A stretch of DNA of 64,000 nucleotides from Ascarosepion bandense. Its lineage: Eukaryota > Mollusca > Cephalopoda > Sepiida > Sepiidae. Both the position numbers and the translations under genes were made by a program. The DNA is taken from assembly GCA_037127315.1 (NCBI GenBank), contig JBBBDQ010000228.1:340001-404000 (forward strand), read 5' to 3'. The notes below the pieces were generated by a model that made no database searches, was not told the origin of the DNA, and saw only the letters and a program-made list of their open reading frames with translations. Positions 41,441-51,030 of this stretch are shown here, in pieces; within the stretch, counting starts at the first letter, position 1, and the number at the start of each line of letters is the position of its first letter.

Positions 41441-41609
<169 letters not shown>

Positions 41610-41624
41610 ACATGTCTTTGCTAC

Positions 41625-41838
41625 TGTGGATGTGAGTGGATGTAATGCAAAGGATTTCACCTCGGAATGAGATAATCCAGGAACAGAGTTTGAATTCCAG
41701 TTGAATTTGTTGCATTCACTGACGTGCAAATACCGTATTAAAAAGGTATTAATCCAGCTATGGTTAAATAGTAGGACAGATTATGTCATATAGACTTGGC
41801 TGGCGACGAGTCTATCTCGGCCGCAGGATAAATTGGTT
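41625..41838 (+). mobile_element. SINE-1, old and shortened
   Basis: Box B-like GAGTTTGAATTCCAG, TTGCATTCACTGACGTGCAA and GGTATTAATCCAGCTATGG are recognisable. The 3' third with the hairpin is absent and substitutions are heavy. One of the oldest SINE-1 copies here. Confidence 0.65.
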
Positions 41839-42169
41839 TGCATAGTTTATCTGTAAAAAGACAAATTACAGAAAAATCGACGCCCCCTTGTCGATGGCTG
41901 TGTGCACGTCCTTTTTTTTTATACAAGAAGGTTTTTCGTATATATTGCGGAAACTTGGTTGAGAATGTATGTTACACACAGAAGAGATTTAGGGCAAGAC
42001 GGGCAGAGGAAAACAAAACATAGTATACGTAAAGAGCTTGAATAAATCGATAGCGGAATTGGAGTTTTTTTTAGACATTAGAGTTTTTTTATAGATCTGC
42101 AAGGGACAGGAAATGGTGGACATCCATGATCGCATATATCCTGAGGGCACACGGCACATAAAGTTAAAT

Positions 42170-42370
42170 GATCTTTAGCAAGACACAACTGCAGTTCATT
42201 ACCTAATCTGGTTGGTGAACTTCTGCGATTGAGCCCATTCCACATCTTATTGCCGATGTCCTCACAGTAACACTTGAGGGCAACGTGTGATGTGTTATTG
42301 TTTCGAGACGTGCTTCTACGTCCCTGGATGCGAGTTCCAGCTAAAGATCTTGCTGATTGCGCTGTTGCTT
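42170..42370 (-). pseudogene. Open minus-strand stretch, possible LINE C-terminus
   Basis: Minus translation is open for ~65 residues: ARSLAGTRIQGRRSTSRNNN, SHVALKCYCEDIGNKMWNGL, NRRSSPTRLGNELQLCLAKD. The pattern of basic residues then W-N-x-L resembles LINE C-termini (LWNSLP), but the sequence is not LINE-A or RTE-like. No start or boundaries are visible. It could be a fragment of another LINE or chance. Confidence 0.25.
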
Positions 42371-42487
42371 AGATTATAACTAGAGGTGGGGTAAAAAAAA
42401 ATAGATTAAACATTTCCCAATTAAAAATAAAGTGATTACTTCTAATAAAACTTTCCATTTCTACTCTTAAGTCTTCTAACATAGGTG

Positions 42488-42982
42488 AGTCCTGAGCATG
42501 ACAGTAAACTCTATTCGGCAGCAAGGCCTCAAATTAAAAGGTTGTGAGAAGCATGGAACCACCTCTTAATTGCTGTTGTTCTCACCCTGACCGGATTGTT
42601 AGGATCTCAGCTATGGGCAAATAGCTAACCCCCAAACAGGGGTCAAAACACTATGAAAGTATAAAAATATACTTTGATAGAAATATATGCATAAAAATAG
42701 ACTTTTATAGAAAACTACAGGCTTTTGAAGGAAAAATATTACCATAACACATTTTTGAAGGAAAACATTATTCTCAGCAAAACATTATTGAATACAAGAC
42801 TAGAAGACATTTTCAGTTTTCTAAAATAAAAAAAGAATAAACACAAAAAATATCGTTAAAATCTGACTAAATCAACCTTCTCCCTTAAACCGAACTTTAA
42901 AAAAATCCTTAAACCCCGACCCGTTATGCATTAAATAACCCACGAGGGTTGATAATCCGTTAAACAAAACTCAAACTCAAAC
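42488..42982 (+). mobile_element. Retroposon with 13-bp target duplication
   Basis: TCTAACATAGGTG occurs at 42475-42487 and again at 42983-42995, bracketing 495 bp. The insert ends TAAATAACCCACGAGGGTTG then CCGTTAAACAAAACTCAAAC, closely resembling the end of the 5S composite at 44.8 kb (AAATGACCCGCGGAGGTTGA). No protein or clear Pol III boxes are visible, so the head is unknown. The TSD and the A/C-rich end suggest target-primed retroposition. Confidence 0.6.
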
Positions 42983-43269
42983 TCTAACATAGGTGGTCAT
43001 CTCGAGGAGGAGAGATTAATCTAAGACTGAGAATATTGCAACCGTGATTATTTCGGGTCCCCATGCAAAATGGATCGTATACAAAATTCTGGAGCATTAC
43101 CGGTCAGTTTATGTGCATTCTAACAATATATGTACATGTGCATATATATATACATCTAATATTTTGTCCCTGCTTGTAATAACTTCAAACGCGTCACAAA
43201 AAAAGCAATGCTACTACTTACTGATAGAATGAATCAACGTATAGTATAGTTCTGTTGTTGCTAGCGGAC

Positions 43270-43636
43270 CGGAGCAAACTCTCAATCAACTCGAAGTCCT
43301 GATATCTGTAGCAAACAGAGCTGAATGCTTTGCTCGCAAATTTTCTTTCAACACAACACTGGACACGTCTGAAATATCCACACTCGATTTTTGAACTAGA
43401 AGAGAAGCACTACTGAGTGATATCTGTATAACTGCATCTCTGATCTCAGACATAATATTTAAATTAGACATCCATAAGGCAAGCATAAGTGATAGAATCC
43501 CAGACGTCGTCCTATAGAAACGTCTGTGAGCTGACTCGAGTCATCTCCATACCCTACAATAGTTACCTCACTGCTTCCTGCCTACAGCATGTTGGAAGTC
43601 TGCATCAGTATTTCCTGTTTTTAAGAACTCTACTGT
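43270..43636 (+). mobile_element. LINE-A, pre-RT part of a 2.6 kb copy
   Basis: NRAECFARKFSFNTTLDTSE and the following region match the LINE-A linker upstream of the RT (compare 58.2 kb). PVFKNSTV near 43615 is cut by a SINE-1. The later parts continue at 43941 and 44872 in the same strand. Confidence 0.65.
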
Positions 43637-43940
43637 AGGCGTTGTGGTGCAGTGGATATAGACTCGGAACAACAAATCGGGTTGCCCAGTTCGAATTCCA
43701 GTTCAACTCCTTGCATTCACTTACGCGCAAATACCCCTGGGAAAGGTATTAATCCGTCTCTGCCTTCCAGTTATGGGTTACATAACAGGTCAGACTGGGT
43801 TCTATAGTCTTTGTTGGCAAACAGTCTACACTAGAAATCAATGGCAACCTACTGCGGGATAATCTTCTGCCCAGTCAGTCATGTCTCTTTTGAGACATGA
43901 TCGCCTAAAGCGTGTATCACGTGTGGCACTTAACTGACTT
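43637..43940 (+). mobile_element. SINE-1, full length, inside LINE-A
   Basis: GTTGTGGTGCAGTGGATATA (box A) and CAGTTCGAATTCCAG (box B) start the copy; the hairpin is CATGTCTC-TTTT-GAGACATG, a one-base loop change. It ends GCACTTAACTGACTTAC. The flanks are LINE-A codons that would otherwise adjoin. Confidence 0.9.
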
Positions 43941-44360
43941 ACCTTCTGAACCGTCTAACTATAGCTATATTAGCCTTTCACCGTTTTCGGAAAAGTATAC
44001 GAGTCTTTAATCAATCCTGAGATGTTTATGCATCTCATCTCTCACGACCTACTCTCTTACAAAATACATGACTTTTGTTTCGCCAGGTCTACGGCTGATG
44101 TGCTAACGGCCATAACTGAATATGTATACCAGGCTATTGATAATAAGCGCAAAGATTCACCTCGAAATCATTTGAAATGGTTTCGCATGAGGGCTTTCTA
44201 CACAAGATCCAGGGCTACGATATAATTAAACGGTTTTTTGATTTAATCCTGTAGTTTCAATCAAATCGTGAAATAAATTTGTTTTTAACAGGCACGCTTT
44301 CGGATCTTTCATACGAACGCGGTTGTACCTCAAAGGTCTATCCTATGTCCTACATAGTTT
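43941..44360 (+). mobile_element. LINE-A, RT fingers region
   Basis: The frame at 44022-44225 reads HLISHDLLSYKIHDF, RSTADVLTAITEYVYQAIDN, and RMRAFYTRSRA; then QARFRIFHTNAVVPQRSILC corresponds to SDPFHTNAGVPQGSILGP. The block ends at ACATAGTTT, where the 5S composite inserted. Confidence 0.7.
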
Positions 44361-44363
44361 CGG

Positions 44364-44482
44364 GCTTACGGCCATATCACGTTGAATACACCGGTTCTCG
44401 CTCAATCACCGAATTTAAGCAACGTTGAGTCGGGTCAGTACTTACATGGGTGACCGCTTGGGAATGCCAGGTGCTGTAAGCG
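44364..44482 (+). pseudogene. 5S rRNA-derived module
   Basis: GCTTACGGCCATATCACG, CACCGGTTCTCG, TTAAGCAACGTTGAGTCGGG, GGTGACCGCTTGGGAATG and GGTGCTGTAAGCG follow the eukaryotic 5S rRNA in order over 119 nt; the GCTTACGG and CTGTAAGC ends pair as helix I. Substitutions at normally fixed sites (GAATTTAAGC for GAAGTTAAGC, TTACATGG for TTGGATGG) argue against a working ribosomal gene. It is embedded in a retroposon. Confidence 0.85.
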
Positions 44483-44491
44483 TATAGTGAC

Positions 44492-44650
44492 GGATGTGCG
44501 TTGTGGTGCAGTGGATATCGGCTCGGAAAGAGAAATCGGTGAGCCGAGTTCGAATTTCAGTTGAATACCCTGCATTCACTTAAGCACTGGTACCCTTGGG
44601 AAAGGTATTAATCCGTCCCTTCCTTCCGGTTATGGGTTAAATAACAGGGT
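44492..44650 (+). mobile_element. SINE-1 head within the 5S composite
   Basis: GATGTGCGTTGTGGTGCAGT, box B GAGTTCGAATTTCAG and the body to GGTTATGGGTTAAATAACAGG are present. It then departs from SINE-1 at GTATGACTTGGGG. The hairpin and the ACTGACTGA end are replaced by another tail. Confidence 0.85.
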
Positions 44651-44871
44651 ATGACTTGGGGACCCTGCCCTTAAAAAAACAGATCCCAAGGAATCTTGGT
44701 ATTCGAAAAGAAAAAAAAGTATTACTAGACACAAAACTTATATAAAAACAATAATAAATTATTGAAAGAAAAAGGTATTACCAGCAATAAATAAATAAGA
44801 CTTTAGTTGGCAATAAATGACCCGCGGAGGTTGATATGCCATGAAACAAAAACAACCAACCAACATAGTTT

Positions 44872-45830
44872 CTGATATTTATCAATGATTTTCAGATGTC
44901 ATCAGTATCCCAGTATGCATCTATGCAGATTTCACTACCATTTACACCGACTCAATAAGAAATTCGCCATAGCTAACAAATCAAACCTGGCTGCTGCATT
45001 TGAAATGGACCTTTAATCAGTGGTTAAAAAGGACAGGAAATGGCTTGTAAATTTGAATGCAAAACAAAACTGCTCTCCTTTAACCACCATAGAGAAAATG
45101 TTCTGTCCGCCATAAGCATTAGAGATGCTAGACTCCTGGAGAGCAACACACTGCGCCTCCTTAGCCACACTTTTTCAAACGAACTGAAACAACTACACCG
45201 AATCAATAGCTGCATCTACTACTAAGAGTCTTTGGTAGCGCAAGTAGGTCGCGCAAGTAGGTCCTTCTCATCAGAATCCATTTTGCACATTTATAAATCT
45301 ACCCTTCGTTCGTGCATTGGATAGTGTTGCCATATCTGGTCGTGTGCTCTTACTATTCATCTCGCGGTTATCGAAAAAATCCAAACAAAGATCTGCAATG
45401 TCATCAATACTGACTTGGTATCTCGTCTCCAGTGACTTTCTCACATCCGTGAGGTGGCTTCCCTCTCTCCTCTACAAATATTTTCATGGCAACTGCTCTG
45501 AGGAGCTTTTTCCCTGGCATAACCTTAAGCGTGCTACTAGATTGTCTTTACCAGTGAAATAGTTACATATAACCTGCACTTCTACTCAAACAGTTTCTTT
45601 TCTCTAATTTCTTACCTGTGGAACACCCTTCTTTTCACTTGCTTCCCTGATATCTACAATCCTCATGTAAATGTAACTTAAATTGGCATCTTTTATCTTC
45701 TTGAATCCCGTTCATCTTTTATCCATTCCTCAATACCAGCTGTATCCGTTTTTTTCTCCCACTTTAGTCACCTATACACTATGACGGACTCACCTTGCTT
45801 CGGGTGAAATGATAAAAAATATAAGAATAC
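44872..45830 (+). mobile_element. LINE-A, RT palm to 3' tail
   Basis: DVISIPVCIYADFTTIYTDS is the palm, with the second catalytic Asp read as Phe. KWLVNLNAKQNCSP, LRLLSHTFSNELKQ, an ESIAAST region, HIYKSTLRSCI, LWNTLLFTCFPDIYN and the tail GACGGACTCACCTTGCTTCG follow. Several frameshifts occur. The copy ends near 45825 in A-rich DNA. Confidence 0.75.
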
Positions 45831-45836
45831 TTCATT

Positions 45837-45917
45837 CTCAGTGATAAATTATATAATCTTCAGCTCAGTGATAAATTATATAATCTTCAGCTCAGTGATA
45901 AATTATATAATCTTCAG
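45837..45917 (+). repeat. 27-bp tandem repeat, three units
   Basis: CTCAGTGATAAATTATATAA followed by TCTTCAG starts at 45837, 45864 and 45891 with no differences. It immediately follows the LINE-A 3' end. The NYIIFSSVI frame is this repeat translated. Confidence 0.95.
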
Positions 45918-46300
45918 TACAAACGAAATAATATTTGCCCATTGTATATATTTTTGCTCAGCAAAAACAAAGACATCCAGTAGAAGTAAATTTATTACAG
46001 GAATATATTTCACTCCAAATCATAAGCTTCAGAGATTTTCATCTTTGTTTTGTGTGTGTAATCATGGTGCCCATTCAGCAGTAAACTTCTTGAAATTGGA
46101 AAAAAAAAGATATTCTGTCATAGCTTCTTTCTGCTCAATTAAATTTTCATTAAACTGAAATTGCTCTTGGTAATATCTCCAGGTAGAAGCGCTAAGTGTC
46201 CACTGGCTGTTTGCTGATGCGACAGAAAAATGAATGTCTTTAGATTGAAGATAATTTCGATATAAAAACACTTATTTTATCTACTTAGTATAAGAATGTG

Positions 46301-46610
46301 GATGTGCGTTGTGGTGCAGTGGATATCGGCTCGGAACGAGAAATCGGGGAGCCGAGTTCAAATTCCAGCTGAATTAATAGCACTCACTTACGCGCAAATA
46401 CCCTTGGGAAAGGTATTAATCCGTCTCTTCCTTCCAGTTATGGGTTAATAGCAGGACAGATTGGGTTCTATAGCCTTGGTCGGCAACCAGTCTACCGCAG
46501 AAAGCAATGGCAAACTACTGCGGGATAATCTTCTGTCCAGTCAGTCATGTCTCTTTCGAGACATGATCGCCCAAGCGTGTATCACGTATGACACTTAACT
46601 GACTGACTGA
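46301..46610 (+). mobile_element. SINE-1, full length with target duplication
   Basis: GATGTGCGTTGTGGTGCAGT to ACTTAACTGACTGACTGA is complete, with box A, box B (GAGTTCAAATTCC) and the perfect hairpin. GTATAAGAA occurs on both sides (46288-46296 and 46611-46619), so the element's ends are defined by a 9-bp target duplication. This copy sets the family length at 310 bp. Confidence 0.95.
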
Positions 46611-46892
46611 GTATAAGAAAATGCAGAAAATATCTTCTTATTTCTGAATGTAAATTGTTAAAACATCAATTGCAGGAAGCAATGTAAATGATTATAGATA
46701 TAACATTAATAACTAACAATATTATACGTTTAAAGCACAATAACATGAGTATTAATTAATATATACCTTATAGCTCTATATGTCGGTGTTTAACTAAATG
46801 TATACACATATGTGTACCTATTTACATCCATATATATGAAATATATATGAAATATATATATATATATATATATTTCAGTCAATCAATCAGTT

Positions 46893-47141
46893 AAATTCCA
46901 GTTGAATCCATTGTATTCACTTACGCGCAAATACCCTTGGGAAAGGTATTAATCCGTCTCTTCCTTCCAGTTATGGATTAAATAGCAGGACAGATTGGGT
47001 TCTATAGCCTTGGTCGGCAACCAGTCTACTGCAGAAAGGAATGGCAACCTACTGTGGGATAATCTTCTGCCCAGTCAAACATGTCTCTTTCGAGACATGA
47101 TTGCCCAAGCGTGTATCACGTATGGCACTTAACTGACTGAC
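46893..47141 (+). mobile_element. SINE-1 lacking its head
   Basis: It starts just after box B (AATTCCAGTTGAATCC) and is then complete to GGCACTTAACTGACTGAC. A (TA)n run precedes it. It lies tail to tail with the next copy. Confidence 0.9.
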
Positions 47142-47147
47142 CGAATC

Positions 47148-47444
47148 AGCTAAATGCCATACGTGATACACGCTTCTGCGATCATGACTCAAAAGAGACA
47201 TGAGTGACTGGGCAAATTATTTTTCCCGCTGTAGGTTGCCATTACATTCTGAGGTGGACTGTTTGCCAACCAAGGCTATGGAACTCATTCTGCGCCGTTA
47301 TTTGAACCATAGCTGGAAGGAAGAGATGAATTAATGCCTTTCCCAATGTTATTTGCGCGTAAGTGAATGCAACGAATTCTTGGAATTTGAACTCGGTTTT
47401 CCAATTTCTCGTTTCAAGCCGATATCCACAGCACCACAATGCAT
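47148..47444 (-). mobile_element. SINE-1, full length, inverted partner
   Basis: From CAGCTAAATGCCATACGTGA through the hairpin (ATGACTCAAAAGAGACAT, weakened) to the head CAGCACCACAATGCAT. It is more diverged than its neighbour at 46893-47141, from which it is separated by 6 bp. The pair forms a ~250-bp inverted repeat. Confidence 0.9.
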
Positions 47445-47449
47445 GTATA

Positions 47450-48474
47450 TATGCAATTTAGAAAAGATTTTTTTATTTATTACAATAGGTAATACATATT
47501 TAATCGCATAATGCTGTTATTATAGCGGCTCGTCAGACCAAAAGTATACAACAGTTGATCCTCAAAATATACGCCCAAAAAATCATTTTATACAGACACT
47601 CACATGTCCATATTTAGAAGAGACATTTGTAACTGTTATTTACGAAACATTTCTCGATCATTTAAAAAGAACCCCAAAGATCAGAAAAAAGCAAGGATAA
47701 AGAAAAAGAAGACGGTTGATTAATGAAACGGAGAGAAAAAAAGTGAAAAAAGAACAGAAAAAAGAAAAGACAAGAAAAGAAAAAAAGAAAATCAAGAGAA
47801 AAAGAAAAGACAAAGAAATGCAATAAAAATAAACAGTATCCATAAAAATAAAACGTTAACTTCATGTATCGAAATAGCGTCTCTAACTACTCGTCTGCTT
47901 TCTTAAAGAAACATGACGTGGAAAATTTAACACTGAAATTTAGTTTCAAATATAATGGGATATATTTACGGTACAAAAATAATTTGTACATCATAATTTT
48001 AATACAATTTGAAAAAATAACTACTCTTACCATTATTTTAAAAATTTATATTAATTTAAAAATTCAGTTAAAATAATAAAAATTACTAAAAAATAAAAAT
48101 TATGATTAAATATAGAAAAAGAAAATTTAGAATGATAAACATAAAAAAGATAGAAACATAAATAAAAAGAAAGAAAAAGAAAGTGAGCGAGATAGAAAAA
48201 AATTAAACTAATCTAAAATAAAGGTCTTAAATCGAAACCAACGTCTATTCCACTAATATTTATTCTCAGAAATGCGACATAGAATTTACTCTTAAATTAA
48301 AATATACCGACTATGGGGTATATTTATGGCGAAAAATAAACCATGAATCATACATCCTAATATAAATTACAATATAACCACTAGGAGACATTTATTGTAA
48401 ATATAGTTAAAACAATAACTCTTAATAAGAAAATATGAATAACATATTAAAATAATCTTAAAAAGCACATATTA

Positions 48475-48526
<52 letters not shown>

Positions 48527-48830
48527 TTAAAAAATAATATATATATATATGTATCAAACAAAATTTCTCTAAGTCGTTAATACTACTACTACTAATACTA
48601 CTACTAATAATAATTCTAGCAAAAACGAATAAAAAAGAATCTTAAAGAGATACATATAACGATAATAATTATAACAATAAAAGACACAAAAAAAATAAAA
48701 AATTATAAAAAACTTTTATGGTAAAAGATATTAACAGTACATTCCAGACATTTCCCAAAATAACCACTTTTTTAAGTTAAATCAATGTAAATTAATTTAA
48801 TTTACACTAATTTAAATCCCAATCAGGGTT
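47450..48830. other. A-rich, low-complexity stretch
   Basis: Purine runs (47690-47830, A/G-rich on plus), AT-rich filler and an (ATA)n run at 48476-48525 are the only notable features. Frames rich in F/L/S are shadows of the A-rich strand. Confidence 0.6.
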
Positions 48831-48833
48831 TAT

Positions 48834-49996
48834 CTAGTCTATTTTGCATTTATTTTTATGTCTGCATTTATATATTAGTTCATTACGCTGATTAAGAAGT
48901 TTCTTTGGATTATTATTTTTTATAATCATCAATTTTTCCTTCAGGCATAAATTGCACCTATTCCTGAAATTGTTGGGAGTGTTAGCGCATTTAACATTCC
49001 TCCATCTGACCAGTGGGGTAAATCCTCCATCTTTATTATTCCAGTATTGTCTAGACAAGGCAGTTTGATGTTTCAAGGGGGCGTTGGAAAACGAGTGTCT
49101 GTGGTTGCACAGTCTTTGCAGATATCCTGATATAAACTTTTACTAGGGTACTCACTGGACAAATAGTGGCTTCATAGACAGCTTTTTCCGAATTACACCT
49201 GCCATCAACGGAACAATTTGTTTTATTGGTGCAATTACAGAAAGCTGTGTCTTCCAAAGGTTTGCTGTAGAAGTCTCTGAGTAATTTATTATTATGTGGT
49301 TTAATTATGTTTTGCATGTTTTTTGTGGTAGAATAATTATTTTAATAGATTTTCTACTGAATAATTTACTTAAGCGGTAGTGTTGGTGGAAGTGTTTACT
49401 AACTAAATTTAAAAAGTATTTAGCTATGTTTACATTGGAGAACTAGCAGAAAGGATGGTTGAACCATATTATTTATCTTTTTATAACTTTACTTTTGTTT
49501 CCAGTCTCGTCTTTCAATTATTCTTCGTATAATATTTCATCTTTAAAATCACTCTTCTTTAGGGCTTCATTGTATATTGTTCTATTCTCATCGAATATTT
49601 CCTTATTAGAAGATAATTTATTAATTCTAATCGTGACTATTTCGGATATTTGTTTTATGATAGATTTAGGATGTCTAGAGTTAACATTAATATAGAGAGG
49701 GGATTGATTACTTTTTTGATACGGTTTAAATGTATTCTTGGTCAGGTTAAAGCTAATGTGTAAATAATTAACGATTTTGAGATCAGATGAAATTTCGATT
49801 TTGAAGCCCAGCATTTTCAAAGCTCTAATAAGCTTTTTATAAATTCTTGACGTGAGGAAACCATTACTGTCAAGGATATACATAAGACCATCATTCAACA
49901 ATACTACTGAGAGTATATAATATATATATATCCCTATCAGATCCGCGATTTGTGTTGAATCATAAGCCCCCTCTGGGACATCAAAATTATTGCTAA

Positions 49997-50000
<4 letters not shown>
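48834..50000 (-). mobile_element. Penelope-like element: RT 3' part and GIY-YIG remnant
   Basis: From 50000 down: NNFDVPEGAYDSTQIADLIG, LNDGLMYIL (palm; the family usually has D-D-G, here N-D-G), LKMLGFKIEI, VNYLHISFNL, YINVNSRHPKSIIKQIS, RINKLSSNKEIFDENRTIYNEAL. After frameshifts come NIIKPHNNKLLR, CNCTNKTNCSVDGRC, AVYEAT, VYIRISAKT (YIG reads YIR), FRNRCNLCLKEKLMI and YKCRHKNKCKID then a stop. The Cys motif and the Penelope GIY-YIG endonuclease order are clear. A (TA)n run caps the 5' side. Confidence 0.85.
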
Positions 50001-50067
<67 letters not shown>

Positions 50068-50068
50068 A
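50001..50068 (+). repeat. (TA)n microsatellite
   Basis: A TA run of ~65 bp with one C interruption sits immediately upstream of the minus-strand PLE remnant. Confidence 0.95.
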
Positions 50069-50221
50069 ACTGCGCAGAAGCATTTGAAAAGCTTGATGTA
50101 TTTGGTTAAACGTTAGAATAACCCACCCTTACACAGGTTTTACCCATTTACAATGATTTTCAATATCTGCAAGGGGTCCGAATGCCACTCGAGGTAGGGT
50201 GTTACAGAGAAAGATTTTTTT

Positions 50222-51030
50222 TTTTTATAAGCGTTTCACCCCGAGCAAGGCATGTCACTGCCACTACTGTGCAGGGGGCTACGTAGAGTGGAGAAAGGCT
50301 GGTTAAATATAGGAAATAACAGAGGGTGGGTGATAGGCGGGTGAGGATACCGAGAATGAGGGTTGGGTAGATGAGAGTGTTGTGAGAATAGTTGGGAGTT
50401 AGTGTGATAGGAGGTGTCTATTGACCCTACATTTAAACACCTGGAGATTGTAACTGTCGGGAAAGCAGACTTGTGGAAGGGAGTTCCACAGGCGGGAAGC
50501 GCGAGAAAAGAAGCTGTTGGAGTAGAATTTACGGTTACATCTTATTTGTTTAACTGTAAAAGGGTGGGACCTAGTTGCTAATCTAGTATCTCGTGTAAAT
50601 TCGTGCTTGGGCGGCACCAGTGATCTAAGCTCATCGGAGCAGAAGCCATGAAAGTACTTGTAGAAGAGGCACAGGGAAGCTACATCACGCCGGTGTGAGA
50701 GCGGCTGCAGCCGGTCTGCCAAGTCAGTATCAACCACGTTACAGATCCTCCTTTGTATTTTGTCAAGAAGCCCAAGGAGAGCAGCAGGGGCACCCGACCA
50801 GATATGGCAGCAATATTCAATACACGGGCGGATGGTAGATTTGTATATGTGCAGAATAGTTTCAGGTGGGAAAAATTTCCAGGCCGTGCACAGAGAGCCG
50901 ACTTTCATAGCAGCAGATTTGGCAATGGATTCAATATAGGCATTCCATTTGAGGTCCGCCGAGAGTGTAAGGCCAAGGAGGCGTAGTATTTTACTCTCTG
51001 GATGTGAATATGGAGGGAAGATAACTGTAT
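50222..51030 (-). mobile_element. LINE-A 3' end with 169-aa open frame
   Basis: The minus strand opens at SHPESKILRLLGLTLSADLKWNAYIESIAKSAAMKVGSLC and stays open to NRHLLSH (stop at ~50399). It is the twin of the 23 kb copy: I count five residue differences over 169. Here LWNSLP is intact, whereas the 23 kb copy has LWNSRP. The conserved tail and A-rich end reach 50222. It is 5'-truncated before the palm, so it cannot move on its own. Confidence 0.9.

Larger units (their letters stand above)
44361..44862 (+). mobile_element. 5S-headed composite SINE with 9-bp TSD
   Basis: The 9-bp sequence ACATAGTTT (44352-44360) is repeated at 44863-44871 and brackets 502 bp. The insert consists of a 5S rRNA-like module, an ~9-bp link, a SINE-1 head and first body part (to ~44650), an unassigned ~160 bp and the tail AAATGACCCGCGGAGGTTGA ending ACAACCAACCAA. 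The single TSD pair means the parts arrived together. Two Pol III promoter types (5S internal control region and tRNA boxes A/B) lie in tandem. Confidence 0.75.

Noticed and set aside
44364..44482. Functional 5S rRNA gene
   Set aside because: Changes at conserved sites and its place inside a TSD-bounded retroposon favour a SINE module or pseudogene.
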